A stretch of DNA of 64,000 nucleotides from Anodontia alba (GCA_964016985.1 OZ024827.1:53176684-53240683), one strand, 5' to 3'; shown: positions 21,977 through 33,548, numbered from the stretch's first letter. The notes: generated by a model not told the origin, from the letters alone. Program-made: numbers and translations.

Positions 21977-23342
21977 CTGTCTTTCAGTTAACTGTTATCA
22001 GCTTTTATTCTTCTCTCTTATATAAATCTGCCAAACTCTATGTATGATGTTAGCAGTCTCTTCCTTTCTTAATTTGTCCAGGACACGAAACGCTTTCGAT
22101 ATGTCCTATGACAGTGTTTATTAAATGACTTAGGTTGTCTTTCCTCTCCGCAGATTTAGGCAACCTTCGTGTTTTCTCTTTGCCTAGACAAAAACATTCG
22201 TTAATGCAATTAGTCTAGCAATAGTTTAAACCATAAAATATGTATATTCATTTAATTTCCTGATAGATAACTGAAATTCGGTTAAGACTACTCCATCTAC
22301 ACAATTTATTATCTCCCCCTTATTTCGAATTAAAAAGGGAATAATTATACAACATTATGGTTATCTCAAGTTCATGGTCTGTTTATCGGAAACGGTCCTA
22401 TCACTCCCATTAAACAGACTCTAATTAGATCATAATTCTAATACCTTAGACTATTACAATTAGATAACCTTTATATGTCTAGAATTTATCCGAAAATCTC
22501 AAGATATGTAGGTTATCTATAGGAAACACGACCGAGAAGACATTTCCTCATTTAATTTTGCGCCTCTAATATAGACAGCTTATTGTCTAGACTTCTTTTG
22601 ACAAGTTCTGTTTCGAACATATTATCAAACAATATTATCGAGCTTGCATTTGAAATGGAATATTGAGGTTATGTCTCAATGACTCATAATTCTTTTTTTT
22701 GGGACCAACAGTTATTTCCCAAAAAAGAAAGGGGGAGCAATAATTAGGTCTCTGAGGCTTAAGATCTGACATCCTCTAGAGTCTACTATTAACATACAAG
22801 GTAGTAAGACCCTAACACCTTAAAGACATGTTATATACATGAATCTAGACCATTCTTACCATTACATATAGAGTTAGAATGTATCTGATTCCTTAGAGTT
22901 TCCCGAGTCTTAAATCAGAAGTTCAAGGATACAATTTATATTGTGTTAGAATTAGGAGAGCACCTCCCTCCAATTCTACAAATTCTAGCACATTATCTAT
23001 AGGTTAATGTATTGTGCAGTTGAATGTTTTCAAAAGTAAAACATATTTTAACTATCAATACTTAATCTATAGATAATTAAAAATGATCCCTCCTCCCTCC
23101 CGCGCTTCTCTCTCCTATTGTGCCTATTGTTCTACACATCAAAGAAACTGACACTTGATCAATTAAGCGGGAAGAGTTACGTCACACAGGTAACTGCCTA
23201 AGGGACCTTCTGGATTAAGATTTTTATTGACGACTGAAAGGTCGTTTTCTGTGGAGGGTGTGAAAAACAGAATAGAATAGCACATTATCTATAGGTTAAG
23301 TATTGATAGCTAAAATATGTTTTACTTTTAAAAACTTCATTT
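21977..23342 (+). mobile_element. AT-rich non-coding unit, copy 2 (right part with foldback end)
   Basis: This is the counterpart of 13320-14735. The arms of its terminal foldback are at 23027-23076 and 23284-23335 (TTTTAACTATCAATACTTAA against TTAAGTATTGATAGCTAAAA). The word TAGCACATTATCTATAGGTT occurs at both 22987 and 23278. It ends AAAAACTTCATTT at 23342, as copy 1 does at 14735. Confidence 0.7.
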
Positions 23343-24470
23343 TTCGTGCGGATCCTGTCGGCGTCGGCGTCCTTGTCGGCGTAGCTTCTTGTCTGCACTA
23401 CCTCCTTAATGAATGAATGGATTTTGGTCAAACTTACATAAATTTATCATTGGGTGGGGGAAAAATGCTGATTAGATTTTGATGACACTGACCCCATTTT
23501 CAAGGTCACACGTGGACTTAGAGTGTTGGAAAAGACTGGAAAATTGCTTGTCTGCATCCTATCTCCTGAAGGAACAAATGGATTTTGACCATACCCGCAC
23601 ATCTAGATTGCTGGGACATGTAAAAGAACTGATTAGATTTGGTGAGCTTGACCCCATTTTCAAGATCACATGATGGCTTAGATGGTTGGAAAATGGCTTG
23701 TCTGCACCCTATCTCATGAATGAATGGATGGATTTTTACCAAACATGTACATCTATATTGCTGAGACATGGAAAAGAACTAATTAGATTTTGGTGACCTT
23801 GACCCCATTTTCAAGATCATAGGAGGTCACAGATTGTTGGAAAATGGCTTGTCTGCACCCTATCTCCAAGATGAATGGATGGAATTTGACTAAACATCTA
23901 TATTGTTGTGCATGGAAAAGAACTGATTAGAGTTTAGTGACCTTGACCCCATTTTCTAGGTCACACAAGGGCTTAGATTGTTGAAAAATGGTTTGTCTGC
24001 ACTCTATCTCATGAAGAAATGGGTGGATTTTGACCAAACTTGCACAGCTATATTGTTGTGACATGAAAAAGAACTGATTTGACCCCATTTTCAAGACAAG
24101 AGGGCTCAGATTGTTGGCAAAATGGCTTTTCTGCACCCTATCTCCAAGATGAATAAATGGATTTTGACCAAAATTGTACAGCAATATTGTTGAGACAGGG
24201 ACAATAACTGATTAGATTTTGGTGACATTGGCCCCATTTTCAAGGTCACAGGGGGGCTCAGATTGTTGGAAAGTGGCTTGTCTGCACCCTATCTCCAGAA
24301 TAAATGGGTGGATTTTGACTAAACATGTACATCTATATTGTTTAAAAGAACTGATTAGATTTGGTGATCTTGATCCCATGGAAAAGAACTGATTAGATTT
24401 GGTGACCTTGATCCCATTTTCAAGGTCACACAAGGGCTTAGACTGTTGAAAAATGGCTTATCTCATGTTT
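23343..24470. repeat. ~147-bp tandem array, GACCTTGACCCCATTTTC type
   Basis: After a GTCGGCGTCGGCGTCC head, about seven units repeat the order GACCTTGACCCCATTTTCAA, GGTCACA, TTGTTGGAAAATGG, CTTGTCTGCACCCTATCTC, GGATTTTGACCAAAC and ACATGGAAAAGAACTGATTA. The ORFs found on both strands, such as the one ending 23769, read through units. A non-autonomous element of the same general build as the others is likely. Confidence 0.85.
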
Positions 24471-24479
24471 ATCATATCA

Positions 24480-25265
24480 ACATTCAGTGTAAAAAGGTCA
24501 AGTTCATTGGGCCCTATTTTCATGCTCCAGCGATATTGCCTTATATTTTGAAGACCATATCATGGATTAATCTGATATTTGGGATGTTGGTTCTGTGTGA
24601 CACCATGATTGACATCATAATAAATGTAGGACACCTTCTCCAACATTTCATGGCCCAGTGATTTTGGCCTTATATCTTGAATGTTATTTGATGTATGATC
24701 ATCATTTTTGAGATTATGAATCAGTATGATCTGACAGTTGACCTGAAAGTAAATATAGGTCACTGTGACCTATATTTCATAGTCTAGTGATTTTATGTTA
24801 CATCTTGAAGACAACTTGACGTATGACTCGTAGTTTAAGATTATGTGACCTATATTTCATAGCCCTGTGATTTTGCCTTATATCTTCCACTATTTGATGC
24901 CTTAGTGTCGTGTTTACATATTATGACACAGTGTGACCCAAACTTTGACCTCAAAGAAAATATAAATCAGCATGACCTATATTTCATCGTCTAGTGATTT
25001 TGCTAAATTGCTTCTATTTTAATCAATAGATTAACATCATAGTTGGTATAATGGATCAATGTGACACATCATATTGACCTCTCAAGTATATGTAGGTCAG
25101 TGACCTATATTTTATGGTCCAGCGATTTTGCTTTATGTCTTGAAGACTATTTACTCCAGAAAAGTTGTACTTGGGATGATAGATCAGTGGCACTCAGAGA
25201 CTGACCTTGAACACTGAATATACGTGGGTCAGTGACCTATATTTCATGGTCCATTAATTTCTACT
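24480..25265. repeat. ~130-bp tandem array, GTGACCTATATTTCATGG type
   Basis: About six diverged units share GGTCAGTGACCTATATTTCA, TGGTCCAGTGATTTTGCCTT and ATATCTTGAAGACTATTTGA. It follows the previous array without a break, so both may be parts of one element. Confidence 0.75.
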
Positions 25266-25458
25266 TTATATCATTGTCATTGACTTAAAAATATTTTTTA
25301 TAATTAAGAAATGGCGCTGGCCGGGGGTATTCGTGACCCTCTGGGCACTTGCTCTATTTAAAATAGGCAGTTGACATGGTAAGGTTTTGTCTTAGTATGA
25401 ACAACATGTTCAATGTTGAACAGTGGAAACAGTGTCCGTATATTGCAATATTTTTATA

Positions 25459-25523
25459 ACGAGCTTAAGCGACCTGCAAAGCAGGTCGCCACCTGCGAAG
25501 CAGTTGGCGAAGCTTAAGCTCGT
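25459..25523. repeat. Nested palindrome: two hairpins inside GAGCTTAAG...CTTAAGCTC
   Basis: CGAGCTTAAGC at the left and GCTTAAGCTCG at the right enclose the hairpins CGACCTGCAAAGCAGGTCG and CCACCTGCGAAGCAGTTGG. The structure would make a three-way cruciform. A third copy of GCTTAAGCTCG is at 30042. Confidence 0.9.
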
Positions 25524-26158
25524 ACTATATGTATTGTGAGTCTCTCACAGACTATGCAGAAGAGTTCACATGCGGCGGTTGACTGGTTTCCCATATCTAC
25601 AGCGGAATGTATCGGCTTAATGTTGAACCAGAAAACCAACGCTAATAAGGCCGGAGCCATTGGCCTGATTTCCGAAAAATATGATGATCAGATACGATCC
25701 ACTGCAAACATGCAAAGCCAGTCAGCCGCCGCAAGTGATCTCATTGGCTGTAAAGGATCGTATAGCCAATGAAATAGAAGGATACATTTTACGTCATTGT
25801 CACGGATGACATGACTGCGTTTTAGCCGCCATTTTTAATCTGAGATTTCTCTCGCATTAAACAACTTGTTCGTGTATTTAAGGGTAAGTACTGAAATATT
25901 GCTGTAAAAAATGGATTACATTCCTACAGCACATAACAGGAATTATGCATAGGGAATTTTAGAATCCATTGGACTTTCCTTTTTACACTATATCTGAAAG
26001 AAAGCCCCTTGTTCTGACAGGTGACGATTTGTTTGTGTTAAATGAGACACAACTTGTCTTTTTCAGCATTATTTTTGTCAAGAAAGAACTGATCTTTGAG
26101 TTTGTATGTCAAGTTTATCAAATAACTGAGTGATCATGTTCATTTCCTTTTTTGAGGT
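25524..26158. other. Unassigned intron DNA
   Basis: A 78-codon ORF at 25536-25772 has relatively even composition and GC content but no motif or splice context that I recognise; it is not called as a gene. Confidence 0.4.
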
Positions 26159-26179
26159 CATCACCCAGGGAAACCCGAT

Positions 26180-26662
26180 ATCGGGATATCGGAGGTTGCG
26201 AGATTTCGGAGGTAAACAAATGATGTCATCCAGCGACAGTGTATGTACTTATCCTCTTTTAATGATCAAAAAAGTGCTTCTGGAGGATAAGCAACGTAAC
26301 CTATATTTTCTCAGTTGAATAGTTTAATATATGAAAATGGAATTTCAATATAAAGTATCCTCCTATTTACTCAAAATCACGTTTGAAAAGGAAATTTAAT
26401 TGTTTTTCACCCAAATTCCATTTTCAATTGTTTATAGCTTTTATCCTGTACAGCTTTTTCATTGAGTATGTATGTCTGTATAATCTAGAACATTTCTATA
26501 AATTATACAAGAAATAGCAGATGTGAACAAATTTCTAAAGTGGCAAATTTTTAAGATTTCTTTAGGGTTGTTGTCATATTTATTGGTAACAGGATGTCGG
26601 AGGTATGATGCAGGGATGTCGGAGGACAGATTTATATTGGTTAACGGGATATCGGAGGAAAG
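26180..26662 (+). repeat. Left subterminal array of GGATRTCGGAGG motifs
   Basis: Motif hits: GGGATATCGGAGG near 26182, GAGATTTCGGAGG near 26203, GGATGTCGGAGG near 26593, GGGATGTCGGAGG near 26615 and GGGATATCGGAGG near 26648. Such arrays often bind transposase. Confidence 0.75.
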
Positions 26663-27647
26663 GAAATTTTGTGTTCTTCTTAAAACGGCTACATCTTTTC
26701 TGAAACGTGATCTTGCCTGGTTTAATATGTTGAAGACGATTACCTGAATCGTCAGGAGTGACATGTAACAAGCGAACAAAGCCTTTATGCTGACTGGCAA
26801 AGAATAAATGAAATAATGTGCCATAGACTTATCAAGATAAAACATCAAGATAACCAGCCTTCGTGATGAAAACCCCGGTAACAAAGACGACTTCACATAG
26901 AAAAAGTGGGAATTGCAGGGCTATAAATCTTTTTTTTTCCTTGTTTCTGCTCTAAAATATGTATTGAGGTACTCTTAAGAACCACGTCGTTTCTGCTCTA
27001 AAACATAGGTTGCGGGTTATCGTTAGAACCGCCTCGATGAAAAAAAATAATAATGATACGAAAATTAATAGTTTTCTTTCTGAAAAATTTGTACTTGTTA
27101 AGACATGAAAATTTTATTCTGCGTGTTTTCATATTTGTTTATCACAAAGTTTTGTGCCTTTGGTGAGTTTCCAGGCCTGTACACAGACTTTTGAAACGGA
27201 AGGGGCGGATGTGTGAATTCTTGGCTATTCTTAAAGGGGACACAGATGCCACCAAAATGCCGATGGGGGATGCAAAATTAAGGAATGTAAAGTGATTTTA
27301 AGGCCAAACCTGCATGATTTTTAAAATAATTGGCCCGAAAGGGGTACAGATCTGGTTTCATCGTTTGGTCGGTCAGACACTACATGGGATTTTCACTTAA
27401 TTTAATTTAGGCTTAAAAACCCAGGCCCGTGGGTTTTGAAATAGGGATGGTGTGACCGTACGGAGGCGTGCAAATGCTCAGAAAATGTCGATTTAGAGAC
27501 GGAAATTAGGGGTGTACATGTGTTTTCGATTAAAATCTGCTTGATTTTTTAAATAATTTGTCCACAGTGGGGGCTACGTTCGCCATCTCCCCCCGTCCAT
27601 CTGCTTGATTTTGAATAAATTTGTCCACCCCCATCCCGAACCACCAT

Positions 27648-27687
27648 CACACACACACACACGCGCGCGCGCACACACACACACAGC
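27648..27687. repeat. (CA)n/(CG)n microsatellite
   Basis: An ACAC run, then CGCGCGCGCG, then ACAC again. The interior CG part could adopt Z-DNA. Confidence 0.93.
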
Positions 27688-28027
27688 GCGTATGGAAGAA
27701 CACGTTACAAAATCTGCAATGTTTTCTATTGATAGCAAATGAAAATGACAAAGGTCTCGATACAACTCGATACAATTCATATAATTATTATATCACGCTA
27801 GCAAATCTATGCGGTGAAGACCCCTTTGCAAATCTCACTTATATTAGGAAAATGGGATTACAGGGGAATGTGTAATTTTTCTGGCTGGTGCTTAAAAACC
27901 TAGATAAGCGGACTGTCCGTAAAGATTTGTAGACAACAGAGGAGTTGAAAGCCCGTATGGTATAGACTGGGACTCAGAGGTATGCTTCTTTACAGATTGT
28001 AAACATTTTAAAAGAGCTCATCGTGTG

Positions 28028-28068
<41 letters not shown>
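28028..28068. repeat. (ATT)n microsatellite
   Basis: About 13 uninterrupted ATT units. Confidence 0.95.
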
Positions 28069-28649
28069 CGTTGTTGTTGCTAAATTCTAAATTAAGCGAC
28101 CCACCTAACACAGGTAATGGTCAAATATGAACGACTCAGTATAAGAAAATAGATAGATTCTTGTAATTCAGCCCGATGGACAAATAAGCACCTGTTGTTA
28201 ACTTTTTTATAGAGTTTTTGTACTGATATTGGTGAATATTGTGCCGAGTTGGGATATTGCTATAAATAATTGATATATCATAGATTTACAGTGCTAACAT
28301 TACGTTTATTATTTCTGATCTGGTGGCACTTGTTAGCACCACATCGGCGTTGCGGTTCTTACGAGTTTCCAAAATCAACATTTCAATCGAAACTTAGGAA
28401 AATATCACGTCTCACATACAGTACATCATTTTTGCAGCGAAAAGCTGTTTTATTGCATATAATTTCTTAAACATAATGGCATTGGTTTTAGTAATATTAT
28501 TACATTAAACTCTACTTCAAACCAATCAAACCCTATTAAAATTGCTACAAAAAGAGACACTAGTATTTGCACACAGGCTTAGCACCATATTGTGCGAGCA
28601 GGTTTTAATTTATGGTGCTGTTTTAGACAGAACTCACTCCGTCAATTTT

Positions 28650-29130
28650 CAGTGCCTCCGAAATCCAGCAACAGTCCCTCCGAGATCCACAGCATCAAGT
28701 GTCAATGTACCTCCGAATATTCCGTTATCCGAAATTTCGCTAGTGCTTGCTTTAAATTTCATCTGGGGGCTTTATTTTTTGTTGATAAACTAAAACAACT
28801 ATGAAGACAGTCGAAGAAAAGATAAGTCCATCCTTGGGCAATAATAAACCAACATGTCATATACCATGATCGGGCTGGTAGCCGTCGAAAAGACAAAAAA
28901 TGAGATGAAAAATAGATCATTTTGGTTCAAATGCCGTTTTCACCTCCACAAAGTAGCTGAGAAAGGAAATATTTGCTTTAACATATTCATTATTATGTCT
29001 CTAGATCGAGCAACTCAGCTTTTTTATCAAATGATTAAGATATAAGCTTTCAAAACTGGATAAGTCATACCCTGTCGCTGGATGACGTCATTTGTTTACC
29101 TCCGAAATCTCGCAACCTCCGATATCCTGA
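28650..29130 (-). repeat. Right subterminal array of CCTCCGAAATCC motifs
   Basis: Motif hits: CCTCCGAAATCC near 28655, CCTCCGAGATCC near 28679, CCTCCGAATATTCC near 28709, CCTCCGAAATCTC near 29099 and CCTCCGATATCC near 29116. They are the reverse complement of the left array. Confidence 0.75.
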
Positions 29131-29788
29131 TATCGGGTTTCCCTGGGTGATCATTGTTCGAATTGTGAAACTGCTTCTGATGAGACTATGTCACACCTGG
29201 AATAATTATTTACATCTTATCAATGATATGAAGGGTTGGTTTTGACAACAGGCTGTCAAATTTTAAAATGTTGCAAGATGTTGAAAGTCTAACCAATTCT
29301 GAAATGAGTAGTATTGCTGACAACGTGATAAAGGTAGGATATGCGGTGATTTCAGCTGACTGGCGATCAGCTGATCGTTCGTACTTTAGCGACTTTCGTC
29401 TGTACACACAGGCTGCACAATGATTTGCTTGTCAAATTGTGTCGTAGCTTGTGTTATTGATAAACATCATAAGCATCCATAAAGTTAATACCTAGAAACC
29501 GAGATACATTTTATGGCAAAACTGATAGCAATAACGACGCCGTGGAGAGTACTACGCCCCACCCACAAGCCCAAAAGCCAAGGCAGACCGATCGACACGG
29601 ACGCACCGGTTGCATGCCATTTTGTAAACGCCTGTCAAATTAGTGCTATTTTTTGAACATGCTTCCATTGTACCCTGAAGGCATCAAATTTGGATCTGAC
29701 AGATGGCAGATTTTAGGTGATTCAGACTGGGTAGCTATATTTAGTATCAAATCAATCTCTTTTCCCTTGCCTTACTTTTTAAATATGT

Positions 29789-29973
29789 AAAAAAAAAAAC
29801 AACAAAACAAAAACAAAACAAAAAAAAAAAAAAAACAACAAACAAACGGTAGAGCGATGTTTCCTGGGAAACTCTGGTTAAATTGTTGTAAGCATAATAT
29901 TCGATGTTGTGCACTTTGTCTCGGACCTATTTGAACAGGTTTTGTCTGGTCCGCGACTTTGCATACCTGGTGG

Positions 29974-30018
<45 letters not shown>

Positions 30019-30030
30019 AAAAAAAAAAAA
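29789..30030. repeat. A-rich tracts bracketing ordinary sequence
   Basis: A tract of A with CAA interruptions (29789-29848) and a nearly pure A tract (29974-30030) surround about 125 bp of ordinary sequence. The poly-Phe minus ORF here is an artefact. The tracts may be tails of two retroposed fragments. Confidence 0.8.
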
Positions 30031-31239
30031 TGCACAAAATGCTTAAGCTCGTTTCATAGGTAACACCTATTTATTTCATATTAGTTGTATAGGCCTGACA
30101 TTTTCAGATGACAAAATAATGATACCCCTCTTAATCCCCCCTCCAAACCTTGCAGTTTCAATCAGCCTGCTCCTTTCATAGCAGCCTAGTCCATATGCCA
30201 GGTGAATTACACTGTTTACCACTCTTTCACCAAAATGATACTACGTAATCATATTACTCACCATTCGAATTGCCCTCTTGTTAACTCCAAACTCCATGTG
30301 GCAAGCAGGGTATAGCAGTTAAAAATAAGATACTCTTGATAGCCAGACCAGGCTTAATTTTATCTGCGAATATTCGATCTAATATTAATTTATACATGTT
30401 ATTGTAATTAGTATAATTTTGTATAGTGATACAGAAAAAATCACTAAATTTACTTATTGCTATTAATGATTTATGAAAAAAAAAAAAAAAATATATCAAA
30501 ATAAACTTACTTAAAAACTGCAAGGTCCATGATGAAAAATATCATCCTTTCATCTTTGATACAAAGTCATATGTAATGTATGAAACTTGCTTAAAATCTG
30601 CAGTCAGTTTTGAAAAACAAATCATTTCATTCTTTCATCTCTAATACAGTCATTTTCAGCTTAAACTCTCGAATAGATACAAAATCATATTATATGACAA
30701 TTTACGAATCACTTATAAACCATTTAAGGGCAATTTTAATTAAAAATTTTTTGGGTGGGTAAATGTCCTAAGTTAAGAGGGGTGAGTAAATGTCCGACGG
30801 GTAATTGTCCGGGTGGGTAATTGTCCTACACTCATCGAGTGGTGCCTGTTCTTGCGAGTTACTTGATCTTTTCATTTCCAAGTTTTATACCATTCAAGCA
30901 TTCTCTTCATTAATGAACAATTACGCGGAAGATCTACAATATGGCCTTGCCATTGAGTATAACTGATACTGTCCATATACAGGAGCTAAACTTACCTTGT
31001 AGCTTGAGACAAGAATAAAGGTACCGAATGAAATGGTGTTTTGTTGAAAAAGGAACTGGAGGACCAGTACGCAATAAAGTCTTGCACTGCGAGATAAGCC
31101 ATCCATAGAGGCTAATTCTAGCACAATTCATATTTACCATAAATATTCTTAGCCTCCTTAACATACTTTCCCAATGTTTGAACAAATCCATTTCACTACC
31201 TGATCTATTTGTGGGTCAAAATATACTGCTGGATGAGTA
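30031..31239. other. Unassigned intron DNA with a short GTAAATGTCC repeat
   Basis: At 30752-30830 GGGTGGGTAAATGTCC and related GGGTAATTGTCC words occur four times. Otherwise nothing was recognised; the short ORFs at 30921-31191 overlap each other in different frames and have no motif. Confidence 0.5.
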
Positions 31240-31312
31240 GTAAACAGTGTAGATCCTGATCAAACACCACAATCGATGGCATCTGATCTGGATCTGCACT
31301 GTTTGCTCAGGT
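31240..31312. repeat. Palindromic short repeat (CAGTGTAGA...TCTGCACTG), copy 1
   Basis: TAAACAGTGTAGATCCTGAT and ATCTGGATCTGCACTGTTTG form the two arms around ATGGCATCTG. Related copies are at 32430, 33470, 41672, 42690, 42945 and 63190, so this is a dispersed foldback family of about 70 bp. Confidence 0.75.
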
Positions 31313-32429
31313 CTGTCTATCCAAATACTATGATTAATACGGTAGTTCTATATCTGGTTCGCTACACAAAGCGTCATCAAAAGCTTTTAGAATCTCAGTT
31401 TACAGCATTAATTTTCTACACAAAATTTGCTACAGGCCAAACACTTGTCTTGATTCACTCTACCATCTTCTGTATCCTCGGGGCGCTTATTAGATTAACG
31501 ATTTTGCCATTACTTAGTTGCCATAGCGCCGGCCGGATGTGCCGCGGGCACAACACGTCAACAAAAACGGAAAACCATCCGCAGCAGTCAGCTTGCTTAA
31601 CAGTATTTCTTGCTTAAGAAAGACGCAGGTGATTGCAATCTGGCAGTATCTTTAGAAATTCTAAATTGCTAGGGTCGATTTCGCAAACAATAACAAACTT
31701 TTAACTTAAACCGGTTTAAGTCGATGAATTTGCACAAATTAGAAATTTGTCTTCGAGGTGGTTTAATTATAATCGCCCAGCAAGTTACTCTGTTCGTAAG
31801 ACGCTTTTGAGTCTAGTTTGCCTCAGGTAGAATACAAATATGAAGTGAATTCAATAAGATCTTAATTTTCTTTAAAGATGATATCAAGTTGAAAATATAT
31901 ATAGTACCGCCATTATTCGACGGTTTGCTTCAGGCTAAGATCTACGAAAATATTTTGTGTTCTTAACACTCAAATTTCAGTTTTGTAATTTACAAAAGAA
32001 GTCATGTTTATTCGCCCTATAAGTAATGGGTTTATAAGAATATTCTGCCATCACTCTCGTGTGTTAAGTAACTTGGTGGATTAACTGCTTGCCTGCAGCT
32101 GAAATAAGTATTCCAGCCTGTAGGGAGTTCGAGCTGCAGGACGGGAAAGAAGAATGTCACCATCCCAAAATGACATGAATGCTATTTATGGGACTAAACA
32201 TAAATGATTTACAACTAGACTGGCTCCAGTCTCCAGCGGACAAAATATTTATTCTTATAATCCTGTTTGATAGAGCCACTCAAATAAAACCAAAATAATA
32301 TCATGATTATAAAGGCTGGTCATTATTGAATTCACTGTCACAGAGAAAAGTTCATTTTATTCTATATATACAGATAATGCATTTTATGCAGTCATCATTT
32401 ACGAGCGTACCCTAAGTATTCTGACAGAT
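31313..32429. other. Unassigned intron DNA
   Basis: The 113-codon ORF at 31276-31617 starts inside the palindromic repeat and has no recognised motif. Nothing else was supported. Confidence 0.45.
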
Positions 32430-32512
32430 AGGCCTGAGTAAACAGTGTAGATTCAGATCAGACGCCGCAGAACGTGGTGTGTGATCTGGGTCTACACTGT
32501 TCGCCATTCAGT
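32430..32512. repeat. Palindromic short repeat, copy 2
   Basis: GTAAACAGTGTAGATTCAGA, then TCAGACGCCGCAGAA, pairs with GTGTGATCTGGGTCTACACT followed by GTTCGCC. It lies about 150 bp before KCTD exon B. Confidence 0.85.
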
Positions 32513-32656
32513 CGGCATAACTTAGACACATTATCAGGTAGTACAACGTTAAAAAATTAGGGTATAAAGTAAGGTAAGGAATTAAGTCGAAACTTAGAGT
32601 AAAAACGGTTAATAAAACTATTTTACTAACTCAGCTTGTGTTATTCTCCATTGCAG

Positions 32657-33275
32657 ATTCCCCGATTCTCGTTTGGCAAAAATGTTTAATGGCAATGTTC
32701 CGATCGTCCTAGATACGTTGAAGCAACACTACTTTATTGACAGAGACGGGAAAATGTTCCGATATATACTGAACTACATGCGCACGGCGAAACTTTTGCT
32801 CCCAGAGGGCTTTTCCGAGCTCGACCAGCTCTACGAAGAAGCAAGATACTACGAGATACAAGGAATGATGCGCGAAATAGACATTATAAGAAAAGGGAAG
32901 AATATCAAACGTGAGAAAATGGACACATTGGACGCAAGAACGGGAGGAAATAGGGGGTTCTGTGACTGTATCGCAGTCAGTTTAAGTCCTGACCTTGGTG
33001 AAAGAATATCTCTAAGCGCGGAGCGATTTCTTATTGAAGAGGTGTTTCCTGAGCTCACATCCGCTCTCATGGACTCTCGAAATTCGGGTTTCAATCTCGA
33101 CAATCGTCACGTGATAAGATTTCCTCTGAACGGATTTTGTAAACTGAATTCTGTTCAAGTGTTTCAGAGACTTCTAAACAGCAGTTTCAAAATAGAGGCT
33201 TCTACGGGCGGCGGGGTAGAGGGACAACAGTTCTGCGAGTATCTTTTCGTTCGACGAAACTGCAAAATAGTTTAA
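32657..33275 (+). CDS. KCTD1/KCTD15-like BTB protein, exon B (rest of BTB and C-terminal domain)
   Basis: The exon begins after TTGCAG (32651-32656) with A-TTC-CCC-GAT, which completes the Arg codon split at 6480 and gives TLTR-FPDSRLAKMFNG, the BTB core. It continues with PIVLDTLKQHYFIDRDGKMF, a BTB signature, then LYEEARYYE. The C-terminal domain follows: LSPDLGERISLS, LIEEVFPEL, HVIRFPLNGFCKLNSVQV and GGGVEGQQFCEY, all diagnostic of KCTD1/15. The stop is TAA at 33273-33275. The two exons sum to 792 nt (264 codons). The KQEPLD-type sumoylation tail of vertebrate KCTD1/15 is absent: the protein ends soon after the CEY strand. The ATG at 32682 is internal, not a start. Codon use is GC-richer than the surrounding DNA. 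Confidence 0.95.
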
Positions 33276-33293
33276 TTATCTGTGTTGCACAGT

Positions 33294-33299
33294 AATAAA
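33294..33299 (+). terminator. Candidate poly(A) signal AATAAA of the KCTD gene
   Basis: AATAAA lies 19 bp after the stop codon and a second one is near 33382. Either could end the transcript; the second leaves a more usual short 3' UTR. In AT-rich DNA the hexamer is common, so this is only a candidate. Confidence 0.4.
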
Positions 33300-33469
33300 T
33301 GTAAGAAATCATAACTTTAACGATCTTAAGAAATCCACAATGGTCGTGTACTTACGAAGACATTTTCTTAGTGCCAGAAGAAATAAAAAACTGAAGCTAA
33401 CATCGATTGATGTTTGAAACTGTTTTAACGGCTCATATTGCCTTATTTACGCTAAGTATTTAGACCCGA

Positions 33470-33548
33470 GAAAAGTGTCCGCCTGTATCAGGTGCTGCAT
33501 ACCGCGACATCTGAGCAGGATCTACACTGTCTGCCAGTTATCCAGCAA
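33470..33548. repeat. Palindromic short repeat, decayed copy
   Basis: The right arm CATCTGAGCAGGATCTACAC then TGTCTGCCAG is clear; the left arm is degenerate. Confidence 0.55.

Larger units (their letters stand above)
16749..23342. mobile_element. Candidate ~6.6-kb AT-rich non-coding unit with inverted ends
   Basis: A segment of about 160 bp at 16761-16921 is repeated in inverted orientation at 23141-23300 at about 95 percent identity by eye (shared GCTTAATTGATCA, CCTTAGGCAGTTACCTGTGT and CAGTCGTCAATAAAA). The right 1.37 kb has a diverged second copy at 13320-14735. The interior has minisatellites, a tRNA-like duplicated module, a SINE and a (TA) tract, but no ORF over 125 codons and no recognisable enzyme. 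The left end does not contain the outermost right-end text, so either it is truncated or the inverted segments are separate foldback copies. Treat the unit as a hypothesis. Confidence 0.45.
26159..29151. mobile_element. ~3.0-kb DNA-transposon-like unit with ~78-bp terminal inverted repeats
   Basis: The left end ATCACCCAGGGAAACCCGAT, then ATCGGAGGTTGCGAGATTTC and GGAGGTAAACAAATGATGTC, is inverted at 29077-29151 with about three mismatches. The terminal repeat includes the palindrome CCCGATATCGGG. Inside both ends, GGATNTCGGAGG-like motifs occur five times on the left side in forward orientation and five times on the right side reversed. No transposase is recognisable: the best minus ORF (26459-26896) has no motif. 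The target duplication is unclear: the repeat may continue to TCATCACC. It is probably non-autonomous. Confidence 0.8.

Noticed and set aside
23343..25265. CRISPR-like regular repeats
   Set aside because: Units are 130-147 bp, diverged and contiguous with no spacers, and the DNA is animal.
25536..25772. 78-codon ORF as a gene or exon
   Set aside because: Composition is even, but there is no motif, no clear splice context and it follows a palindromic terminus directly.
26459..26896. 145-codon minus ORF inside the TIR unit as its transposase
   Set aside because: No catalytic or DNA-binding motif, and the reading crosses the subterminal motif array.
31276..31617. 113-codon ORF as a membrane protein gene
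   Set aside because: It begins inside the palindromic repeat, lies in the KCTD intron and has no recognisable motif.
32673..33275. Stand-alone 200-residue KCTD gene starting at its own upstream codon
   Set aside because: The BTB domain would lack its first strand; the splice join to 6480 restores it exactly.
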